Source of the DNA: Cyanobacteria bacterium UBA11153
GTDB taxonomy: Bacteria > Cyanobacteriota > Cyanobacteriia > Cyanobacteriales > Coleofasciculaceae
Assembly: GCA_003511885.1 (NCBI GenBank)
Contig: DOIX01000270.1
Span: 2,628-10,995 of the forward strand
Direction: 5' to 3'
Length of the DNA: 8,368 nucleotides
In this document: piece after piece, positions 1 to 5,846 of the stretch
Layout: each line of letters starts with the position of its first letter
Position numbering within the stretch: the first letter of the stretch is position 1
Position numbers and translations under genes: made by a program
Notes under the pieces: model-generated
Seen by the model: the letters and a program-made list of their open reading frames with translations, nothing else
Told to the model about the DNA's origin: nothing
Database searches by the model: none

Positions 1-21
1 ACCGATGTGGCGGTTGCTATA
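1..21 (+). repeat. Core of dispersed repeat, copy 1 (cut by window edge)
   Basis: These 21 bases, beginning ACCGATGTGG and ending GGTTGCTATA, are identical to 7219-7239 and match 18 of 21 positions at 5689-5709. In the other two places the core is the right end of a longer repeat that starts just after a plus-strand stop codon. Here everything to the left is outside the window, so the rest of the copy cannot be checked. Confidence 0.75.
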
Positions 22-102
22 GCGGTTAAAAGTATCAGGGTGAACTAATACGGATTGACATTCCACCATCTAATCGATAGGCTGAAGCTCGGCTTGGTAT
101 TT

Positions 103-324
103 AAGTTAGGGCTTGCTGTATAAGTCATTAACCTTGACGGCAATTAGATAAGAGTGCTTGAGGAGTTGGTGAAAAGTGCCAGGAATAAGAGTTACACCCC
201 TCACAACTCGTACACTTTGTCACTGAAACTGGAAAATTGCGCCACACCAAAAAACCCATACCCCACACCCCACACCCTACACCCCAACCCAACGAAAAGA
301 CTTTTTCAGTAAGCCCTAAGTTAG
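103..324. mobile_element. MITE-like non-autonomous element with inverted ends
   Basis: The left end (103-126) and the reverse complement of the right end (299-322) match at 20 of 24 positions, with core GGGCTTRCTGWAWAAGTC. The 7-mer AAGTTAG stands at both edges in direct orientation (103-109 and 318-324), which could be a target-site duplication. The interior has no sizeable open reading frame, so the element would depend on a transposase encoded elsewhere. Its right edge overlaps the stop codon (321-323) of the minus-strand PEP-CTERM gene without altering it. I infer a MITE or a decayed insertion sequence; the family is not identified. The 81 bases before it (22-102) show nothing recognisable. 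Confidence 0.5.
255..290 (-). repeat. C-rich tract; potential G-quadruplex on minus strand
   Basis: Six runs of three or four C (255-257, 261-264, 268-271, 275-277, 282-285, 288-290) are separated by two to four bases. On the minus strand these are G-runs starting about 30 bases after the stop codon of the PEP-CTERM gene, so they would lie in its mRNA 3' region. The run lengths and loops satisfy the usual G-quadruplex pattern. Any role in termination or mRNA stability is inference. Confidence 0.6.
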
Positions 325-1616
325 CTCTTGCGTCGCTTCGCTAAAGCCAACGCACCCACAGTAAATAAACCCAATACCGAAGTGGATTCCGGTACTGATT
401 TTGGAGGTTCCGGATCGGGATCTGCACGATATATTCCTTGAGTGCCATCAGCAAGTTTAGCCCTGAAAGCAATTTGACCCATATTATTAAAACCATCCCT
501 ACCAAAGTCAATGGCTGTGACTGAATAGCCAAATAATATATCGCCTAGGCTAATTACTTTATCCGCCACTGGATCCAGTCCTGTGAAAATACCAAAAGCT
601 CCTGTGAAAGCAACAGTCCCTAAATCGTTAATTGCCAGACTTCCACCTCCCCATAAAGGACTGCTGGAATCAATGATGATCGAAATTTTGCCATCTTTAA
701 TAGTAAAAATACCACCACCACCACCATCAAGTTCAGCGCTAAAAGCTACGGTATCTCGGTTATTGATATCGGGATTCCCAAAAGATTTAAAAGGCCCACT
801 ACTATCAATAATTGTAGCAATAATATTATGACAGCGACTATCTCCAGGACAGTTATAGTCGTCAGACTGATAGCCATATTTGAGTCGATTTTGACAGAGA
901 TTGGAGATAGTAAAAAGCGATCCGTCACAGGCAACAAAAATACCAGATCCCCCTTCTCGCAGGCTTCCCCTAAAAACTACGTTGTCTCGATCGTCAATTG
1001 CGGCTCCATCCACATCGCTAAAAGGAGTGTAGGGAAAAAGATCGGGATAGTCTATTGAACTCTCGATCTCTCTGTTCCCAATATTGAGAGTTTTGAATCT
1101 AGGGTAAACATACTCAGAAACTATCTTGCCTTGATTGTTGATTCCGTCAAGTCCTCCTTCTCCATAAAATCCACCACCCCCGCTTTCAGAGAGTGACCCA
1201 CCACTGCTAATAAATAATACGCCATAGGGTAAAATTTTTGGACCATCGACACCGTAGAAAGCTACTGTATCTTCATCATTAATAAAAACGCGAGAGTCGA
1301 AACCAAAACTAGCAGAACTTCTGGACTTAGCAATGGAGGTAAGAGATTGCCCACTACCTGTGAAGATGCGCTCGTTAGGAAACCACGGCATTGTATCTAA
1401 GCTGTCTTGTATTGCCACCCAGAAAGCTACAGTACCCCCATTGTTGAGCGCAGGAATACCAAATTGTTGTATGACTCCGGTACTGTCAGGAATTGTGGTG
1501 GAGGTATCAGCAATTTTAGTGAAAGTATAGGCTTGAGCTTCACCAGTTGTCAGGAAGCTGACAGTTATCCCAACTGCTGTTGCCAAAGATAATTGACGAA
1601 TTGTTGTGAATTTCAT
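321..1616 (-). CDS. Secreted NxxGxxAF-repeat protein with PEP-CTERM sorting signal (downstream paralog)
   Basis: A 431-residue exported protein of unknown function. Residues 1-29 form a signal peptide with likely cleavage after AQA (A29). Seven repeats of the form N-[ND]-x-x-x-[VI]-[AV]-F begin near residues 58, 113, 160, 208, 285, 330 and 377; the third is degenerate (no F). This is the pattern of the choice-of-anchor NxxGxxAF-repeat family. The C-terminus has VPE at 408-410, a hydrophobic stretch and a basic KRRKS tail: a PEP-CTERM signal processed by an exosortase, with S in place of the usual second proline. A segment between repeats 4 and 5 carries four cysteines (C230, C241, C256, C262) absent from the paralog. 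The gene lies 43 bases downstream of that paralog on the same strand with no visible terminator between, so co-transcription is likely. ATG at 1616 gives a complete signal peptide; no strong Shine-Dalgarno is seen. Partner or substrate cannot be inferred. Confidence 0.88.
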   Translation of the reverse strand: MKFTTIRQLSLATAVGITVSFLTTGEAQAYTFTKIADTSTTIPDSTGVIQQFGIPALNNGGTVAFWVAIQDSLDTMPWFPNERIFTGSGQSLTSIAKSRSSASFGFDSRVFINDEDTVAFYGVDGPKILPYGVLFISSGGSLSESGGGGFYGEGGLDGINNQGKIVSEYVYPRFKTLNIGNREIESSIDYPDLFPYTPFSDVDGAAIDDRDNVVFRGSLREGGSGIFVACDGSLFTISNLCQNRLKYGYQSDDYNCPGDSRCHNIIATIIDSSGPFKSFGNPDINNRDTVAFSAELDGGGGGIFTIKDGKISIIIDSSSPLWGGGSLAINDLGTVAFTGAFGIFTGLDPVADKVISLGDILFGYSVTAIDFGRDGFNNMGQIAFRAKLADGTQGIYRADPDPEPPKSVPESTSVLGLFTVGALALAKRRKS

Positions 1617-1659
1617 AGCGATCTTGTAATTCGGTTCAATGTTATTATTTTCGTCACAA

Positions 1660-2967
1660 TTAGCTCTTGCGTTGTTTCGCTAAAGCCAACACACTCATTC
1701 CTAACAAACCTAATACAGAAGTATGTTCAGGTATAGATTTTGGCGCTTCCGGATCGGGATTTGCACGGTATATTCCTTGAGTGCCATCTTCTAGTTCAGC
1801 AAAGAAAGCAATTTGACCTGCATCGTTAAATCCTTCTCTCCTGAAACCAAGTCCTTTCACCTTCGATCCAAATAGGGTATCTCCTGTAGCAATAACTTTA
1901 TCGGCAACGGGATCTGATCCGGTAAAGATGCCATAACCCCCCACATCTAGGGAAGCGCTGAAGGCTAAATTCCCCTTGTTGTTGATAGCAATACCCCCTG
2001 GGTATGCAAAAGGACTGCTGTTATCAAAAATAGTAGTAATGTCTCCACCGCTATTAGTAAAGATACCATAACCTCCAGTATCTAGAGAAGCGCTAAATGC
2101 CACAGTTCCCCAATCGTTGATGGCAGGTTCTCCAAAGTAATTATTAAATATACCGCTACTGTCAGCAATAGTTGTAAACAGTCCGTCACTACTAATAAAA
2201 ATTCCTGAAACTCCGTTTTTGAGGACACCATTAAAAACTACAGTATCCTCATCGTTAATAGTGGGATTGGATAGATCGCTCCAAGGAGAACTGATATCAT
2301 TACTAGACGGAGTGGCAATAGCAATAGCAGTTAATAATCCGTCCTTGCTAGTAACGATAGAATTTCGGCTAGAGTGGAAACCATTACCCAAAGAGAATGA
2401 ATTGTGACCCCAGAAGACTAGCGTACCCTGATTGTTGATAACAGGTTGCATTGAAAAGATGAATTTGTTGGGTAAGGAGATAATTGATCCACCGCTGCTA
2501 ATGAAAATACCATTTTCACCAAAAGGAAAACTTCTTGGGGTATCCAGATAAGCCCAAAAAGCAACAGTTCCTTGGTCGTTAATATCAGGGCTGCTCTCTA
2601 GGAAGCTCTCTTCTCCACCGAGGATACTACCAATATTACTACCAATTTCACCATAAGTATCTGCGATCGCAGTGAGTTGATCGCCATTACCAACCAAAAT
2701 ACCATAGCGAGGATTATTAATATTACCAGAATTATTAAAATCGCGGGGAAGATCTCCACCAAAGACTACAGTGCCCTGATTGTTAATAGCAGCGCTCTTG
2801 AAAAAGGATACAGTACTGCTACAACAAATGCCAATTGGTGGAAAGTTGCTACTATCAGCAATTTTAGTGAAAGTGTAAGCTTGAGCTTGCCCAGTTGCGA
2901 GTACGCTAAAGATTGTACCTACTGCTGTGACAAGGGATAATTGGTAAAATTTGATAAGTCCCATCAT
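1660..2967 (-). CDS. Secreted NxxGxxAF-repeat protein with PEP-CTERM sorting signal (upstream paralog)
   Basis: A 435-residue paralog of the gene at 321-1616; the first 40 and last 90 residues are clearly alike, the middle is more diverged. The signal peptide ends at AQA (A30). Seven NxxGxxAF-type repeats begin near residues 62, 130, 178, 238, 284, 329 and 381. The C-terminus has IPE (412-414), a hydrophobic stretch and KQRKS, a variant PEP-CTERM signal with H in place of the second proline. Exosortase-dependent sorting to the envelope or outside is inferred from the family; no exosortase gene is in the window. Two ATG codons are adjacent, at 2967 and 2964. The AGGA at 2971-2974 is 3 bases from the first and 6 from the second, so 2964 may be the true start. 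The gene is divergent from recF and probably heads a two-gene transcript. An 11-bp direct-repeat array upstream may control it. Confidence 0.88.
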   Translation of the reverse strand: MMGLIKFYQLSLVTAVGTIFSVLATGQAQAYTFTKIADSSNFPPIGICCSSTVSFFKSAAINNQGTVVFGGDLPRDFNNSGNINNPRYGILVGNGDQLTAIADTYGEIGSNIGSILGGEESFLESSPDINDQGTVAFWAYLDTPRSFPFGENGIFISSGGSIISLPNKFIFSMQPVINNQGTLVFWGHNSFSLGNGFHSSRNSIVTSKDGLLTAIAIATPSSNDISSPWSDLSNPTINDEDTVVFNGVLKNGVSGIFISSDGLFTTIADSSGIFNNYFGEPAINDWGTVAFSASLDTGGYGIFTNSGGDITTIFDNSSPFAYPGGIAINNKGNLAFSASLDVGGYGIFTGSDPVADKVIATGDTLFGSKVKGLGFRREGFNDAGQIAFFAELEDGTQGIYRANPDPEAPKSIPEHTSVLGLLGMSVLALAKQRKS

Positions 2968-2970
2968 AAT

Positions 2971-2974
2971 TCCT
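2971..2974 (-). promoter_or_regulatory. Shine-Dalgarno that favours the second ATG
   Basis: AGGA on the minus strand stands 3 bases from the ATG at 2967 and 6 bases from the ATG at 2964. The usual spacing favours 2964, which would shorten the PEP-CTERM protein by one methionine only. Confidence 0.5.
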
Positions 2975-3011
2975 GAAAATCACAGGTTGACTGAAGATCG
3001 GTATTTTCTTT

Positions 3012-3025
3012 ATCTTATTTTTATA
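3012..3025 (-). promoter_or_regulatory. Candidate -10 region(s) for the PEP-CTERM pair
   Basis: On the minus strand TATAAA (3025-3020) and TAAGAT (3017-3012) lie in an A/T-rich stretch between the direct-repeat array and the start codon. TATAAA begins about 10 bases after the array, the geometry of promoters where a PhoB-type activator replaces the -35 element. No good -35 is visible. This is inference from spacing. Confidence 0.35.
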
Positions 3026-3038
3026 TTTACCCAAGGTT

Positions 3039-3067
3039 TATGAAGATTCTGTGAAGATTCTGTGAAG
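3039..3067 (-). promoter_or_regulatory. Three 11-bp direct repeats, candidate OmpR/PhoB-family operator
   Basis: On the minus strand the 7-mers CTTCACA (3067-3061), CTTCACA (3056-3050) and CTTCATA (3045-3039) recur at exactly 11-bp spacing, one helical turn. On the plus strand this reads as two identical TGAAGATTCTG units and a third, TGAAGAATTCG (3041-3073). Head-to-tail sites with an 11-bp period are what OmpR/PhoB-class response regulators bind, and CTTCACA resembles a Pho-box half-site. The array is about 70-100 bases upstream of the PEP-CTERM start and about 130 bases upstream of recF; the position suits the former better. The regulator is unknown. Confidence 0.45.
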
Positions 3068-3194
3068 AATTCGTGGGATGATAGATATGTAGCAATGTAA
3101 CAACTTTACTATTAAACCCACGCTCTCCCATAGACATGTCATGATGCCTTATGATTTGGGAATATGAAGAAGGGCGAGTCTCCGCATTTGACTA

Positions 3195-4349
3195 ATGTAT
3201 CTAAAAACCCTCCAACTCCATCAATTTAGAAACTATCGAGATTGTTTGGTAAATTTTGATGCCCCCAAAACTATTTTAGTGGGGAATAATGCCCAAGGAA
3301 AATCGAATTTATTGGAAGCGGTGGAATTACTTTCGACGTTGAAAAGCCATCGCTCAGTGCGCGATCGCGAATTAGTCCTGGAAAGCAGTAAAATTGCCCA
3401 AATTAAAGCTAACCTAGAACGAATGACTGGTACAGTAGAATTGGGATTAATCCTCCGGAGTCAGGGACGACGTACCGCGATCTTAAATCAGGAATCTTTA
3501 CGTCGCCAACTTGATTTTTTAGGTATTATCAATGCCGTACAATTTTCTAGTTTAGATTTAGAATTAGTTCGAGGTGCGCCAGAATACCGCCGGAATTGGC
3601 TAGATTCAATTTTGATGCAGTTAGAACCAGTTTATGCCTATATTTTACAGCAATACAATCAAGTTTTACGCCAACGGAATGCTCTGTTGAAGACATTAAA
3701 AAAACAGGAAGGAGAAGGAAAGATTAATGAATTGTCATTGAGAGATTATCAAAGGGAATTGGCTTTATGGGATGCTCAATTAGCCACCACGGGATCGCGA
3801 GTAACCCGCCGTCGTGCTAGACTCTTAGCAAGGCTAGCACCTTTAGCCCAAGGATGGCACGCCAGTATTAGTGGCAAGACAGAAATCCTGGAAGTAACTT
3901 ACGCTCCCAATGTTAAAATCGAAAACGATAACCCCGAACAAGTACAAGAGGCATTTTTAGAGAAGATTCAACAGCGGCGCATCCCAGAAAACCGTCAAGG
4001 GACAAGTTTAGTTGGTCCCCATCGAGATGAAGTAGAATTTACTATTAATCAAACCCCAGCTCGTGCTTATGGTTCCCAAGGACAGCAGCGGACATTAGTG
4101 TTAGCATTAAAGTTAGCAGAGTTAAAGCTAATTGAGGAAGTAGTAGGGGAACCACCCCTCTTACTTTTGGATGATGTTTTAGCTGAACTCGATCTTAATC
4201 GACAAAATCAGTTACTAGAGGCGATTCAAGATAGATTTCAGACTCTAATTACCACCACCCATCTAGGGGCATTTGATTCTCAATGGCTGAATGCCTCGCA
4301 AATCCTAGCAGTCAAGGCAGGAAAGATTAGTTATTGCGATCGCACTTAA
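3195..4349 (+). CDS. recF: DNA replication and repair protein RecF
   Basis: RecF is a cytoplasmic SMC-like ATPase that, with RecO and RecR, helps load RecA at single-strand gaps and stalled forks. The 384-residue length is normal for the family. Visible motifs: the opening with FRNY at 11-14; Walker A GNNAQGKS at 30-37; the family segment LVGPHRDEVEF; the ABC-type signature SQGQQR at 294-299; Walker B LLLLDD at 322-327 with D-loop LAELD at 329-333; and a TTTH segment shortly after. All key nucleotide-binding residues are present, so it should be active. ATG at 3195 gives the conserved N-terminus; no strong Shine-Dalgarno is visible. The gene contains one HIP1 site at 3361 and a second, at 4336, overlaps its 3' end. 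It is not beside dnaA or dnaN here, consistent with a stand-alone recF. TATGAT at 3150-3155 is a possible -10 without a convincing -35. Confidence 0.96.
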   Translation: MYLKTLQLHQFRNYRDCLVNFDAPKTILVGNNAQGKSNLLEAVELLSTLKSHRSVRDRELVLESSKIAQIKANLERMTGTVELGLILRSQGRRTAILNQESLRRQLDFLGIINAVQFSSLDLELVRGAPEYRRNWLDSILMQLEPVYAYILQQYNQVLRQRNALLKTLKKQEGEGKINELSLRDYQRELALWDAQLATTGSRVTRRRARLLARLAPLAQGWHASISGKTEILEVTYAPNVKIENDNPEQVQEAFLEKIQQRRIPENRQGTSLVGPHRDEVEFTINQTPARAYGSQGQQRTLVLALKLAELKLIEEVVGEPPLLLLDDVLAELDLNRQNQLLEAIQDRFQTLITTTHLGAFDSQWLNASQILAVKAGKISYCDRT

Positions 4350-4362
4350 CATTACTTATATT

Positions 4363-4391
4363 AAAGTTATAAAAATTTAGTTAACTTTTTT
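4363..4391 (+). terminator. Weak stem-loop with T-run after recF
   Basis: AAAGTTA (4363-4369) and TAACTTT (4382-4388) form a perfect 7-bp stem with a 12-base loop, followed by three further T. It begins 14 bases after the recF stop. The stem has only one G-C pair, so it would be a poor intrinsic terminator; the position is the main support. Confidence 0.3.
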
Positions 4392-4535
4392 AAAAGACAT
4401 TCAGTGAAGGAGCAAAAGCTAAAAATTATCGCTGTATAATGTGGAAGGGATAAGTCAAAGGCAAGGAAAAAATTTAAGCCAACCAAGAATATCCCTAATC
4501 CCAAACCCGCGCAACATCACATTTTCTGATTGGCA
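4392..4535 (+). promoter_or_regulatory. Non-coding stretch with a candidate -10 (TATAAT)
   Basis: No credible reading frame exists between recF and the pentapeptide gene. A perfect TATAAT stands at 4435-4440, but there is no matching -35 about 17 bases upstream. If used, it would give a leader of about 260 bases that runs through the foldback element at 4536-4654 before the start codon at 4708. Nothing else recognisable is present. Confidence 0.25.
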
Positions 4536-4654
4536 ATTAATCGGACTTGATATTACGCTATAAATCCGTTTCTCAATCTCATGGAGTTATATCAACTTGA
4601 GGGTGACAATGAGAGACCAGATTTTTCAGGCCATTAGGCGTAATTCCGATTAAT
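4536..4654. mobile_element. Short foldback or MITE-like element upstream of the pentapeptide gene
   Basis: The left side reads ATTAATCGGA (4536-4545), six extra bases, then ATTACGC (4552-4558). The reverse complement of the right side (4638-4654) reads ATTAATCGGAATTACGC, the same sequence without the extra six bases. Because ATTAAT is its own reverse complement, the outer six bases could be a target duplication and CGGA...ATTACGC the true inverted ends. Inside are nested inverted repeats: TTTCTCA (4569-4575) against TGAGAGA (4610-4616), and a bulged stem 4578-4601 (CTCA/TGAG plus AGTT/AACT). The ends resemble the GGACTTACGC-like ends common on cyanobacterial small elements, from memory. It could instead be a structured leader or small RNA. 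Confidence 0.45.
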
Positions 4655-4707
4655 CCTAGATGCAAACTAGATTCAGGACAAAAAACAATAGTTGGAACAG
4701 TTATACT

Positions 4708-5562
4708 ATGAAAATCAAGGAACTCATCAGGCTTTACGAAGCAGGAGAAAGAGATTTTTCTGGAGTTAATCTCTCAGGGGCAGATTTGAGGAGAGTGACT
4801 TTAATTGGAGTCAATCTGACAGGGGCTAATTTGATTGGTGCTGATTTCACAAGAGCATTTTTAATCAAGTCAGATCTCAGTGGTGCTAAAATGAATTGGG
4901 CAACTCTGAATTTTGTCAAAATGAGTGAGGCAAAATTGGTTGAAACTGATTTAACTAAAGCTACTATTATGGGTGCTTTTATGGTAAAGTCAAAATTACC
5001 AGGTGCAAAAATGAGTGGTGCAGATCTAAGCGGTACTAATCTGAGACGTGCCAATTTATGGGGAGCAAATCTCTGTGGAGCCGATTTAACCAGAGCAAAT
5101 TTACGAGATGCCAATTTGAATGGAGTTAACCTCAAATGGGCTAATTTATCTGAGGCGAGATTAATCGGGGCAATGTTATATGGAGCAGGTTTAAATTTTA
5201 CTAATTTAAGCAGATCCTGGTTAAAAGGTGTAGACTTAAGCGGTGCAGATTTAGAGGGAGTTAATCTGAGCGGTGCAAGATTGGGTGGTGCAAATTTAGA
5301 ATGGGCTAACTTAAGTGCAGCTAATCTCACTGAAGCACAATTAGAGGAAGTCAATCTTCAAGGGGCAGACTTAACCGCAGCAACTCTAGCGAAAGCTTCT
5401 TTGGCAGGAGCAAACCTGACTTGGGCGGTGGTAAGGAAAACAAATTTAAGTGGTGCGAATCTCAAAGAAGCAAAGCTATATGGGATTGACTTAAATGACG
5501 CGGAATTTAATAGTCCCTTTCTGTGGGAATCGACGGAGGAATTATTGTATCATACTGCCTAA
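4708..5562 (+). CDS. Pentapeptide-repeat protein, 50 uninterrupted repeats
   Basis: A 284-residue protein made almost wholly of pentapeptide repeats, which fold as a right-handed quadrilateral beta-helix. Residues 16-265 are exactly 50 five-residue units of A(D/N)LxG type with no break in register, about 12.5 coils. The N-terminal cap MKIKELIRLYEAGERDFSGV is typical of cyanobacterial members; the short C-terminal tail (266-284) is not repetitive. No signal peptide, membrane segment or fused catalytic domain is visible, so it is probably soluble and cytoplasmic. The biochemical role of most cyanobacterial pentapeptide proteins is unknown; DNA-mimic activity on gyrase is known for some family members elsewhere but is not shown here. 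An in-frame ATG at 4660 would add 16 residues unlike the family and begins 5 bases after the foldback element, so I prefer 4708, with GGAA 10 bases upstream. Confidence 0.9.
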   Translation: MKIKELIRLYEAGERDFSGVNLSGADLRRVTLIGVNLTGANLIGADFTRAFLIKSDLSGAKMNWATLNFVKMSEAKLVETDLTKATIMGAFMVKSKLPGAKMSGADLSGTNLRRANLWGANLCGADLTRANLRDANLNGVNLKWANLSEARLIGAMLYGAGLNFTNLSRSWLKGVDLSGADLEGVNLSGARLGGANLEWANLSAANLTEAQLEEVNLQGADLTAATLAKASLAGANLTWAVVRKTNLSGANLKEAKLYGIDLNDAEFNSPFLWESTEELLYHTA

Positions 5563-5577
5563 GTCAAAATGGGGAAT

Positions 5578-5709
5578 AGTTGACAGTTGACAGTTGACAG
5601 TTGACAGTTACTCAGATTACCCTTCTATCAAGAATCTGGTGTCAATTGTCAATTGTACATTGTCAATTATGATGTTATTTATGTATATACCAAGATGGCG
5701 GTTGCTATA
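5578..5709 (+). repeat. Dispersed intergenic repeat with heptamer hairpin arms, copy 2
   Basis: It starts 15 bases after the pentapeptide-gene stop. Four tandem AGTTGAC heptamers (5578-5605) are followed by AGTTACTCAG, a variable spacer, then a run of GTCAATT-type heptamers (5641-5668), a T/A-rich stretch and the core that ends GGCGGTTGCTATA (5689-5709). The same order recurs at 7125-7239, and the core alone at 1-21. As RNA from the plus strand, each AGUUGAC can pair with GUCAAUU through six Watson-Crick pairs and one G-U. The heptamers resemble the short tandemly repeated repeats described in cyanobacteria. The following 5710-5846 is A/T-rich and non-coding, with one small hairpin (AGAGA/TCTCT, 5739-5751). 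Confidence 0.8.
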
Positions 5710-5846
5710 TATCAAAAAATGTCTGGGTTACAAGTATCAGAGATATTCTCTATTTATCAAAAAAATAACCAACAATAAATAGCCAATAAGCAACAGATAA
5801 CAACTAATAACTAAAAAATTAAGATCGATTAAATTAAATGTATTGA

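Noticed and set aside
3133..3140. GACATGTC palindrome as a regulator site
   Set aside because: A single 8-base palindrome with no second copy or known consensus is too little evidence.
3131..3155. Promoter of recF from TAGACA (3131-3136) and TATGAT (3150-3155)
   Set aside because: The spacing is only 13 bases, too short for a normal sigma-70 promoter; TATGAT alone is weak evidence.
4660..4707. Upstream in-frame ATG that would lengthen the pentapeptide protein by 16 residues
   Set aside because: The added residues are unlike the family, and the typical N-terminal cap begins at 4708.
4734..5354. 206-codon open frame on the minus strand inside the pentapeptide gene
   Set aside because: It is a mirror of the regular pentapeptide codons; its own residue pattern (repeated LAP/SAP) follows from the sense repeat, and it has no independent support.
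5578..5668. Possible CRISPR array
   Set aside because: The direct repeats are contiguous 7-mers without spacers and have a complementary arm, so this is a tandem-repeat hairpin.
5594..5782. 62-codon open frame on the plus strand
   Set aside because: It runs through the heptamer repeat and the repeat core and is low-complexity, with no ribosome binding site or family resemblance.
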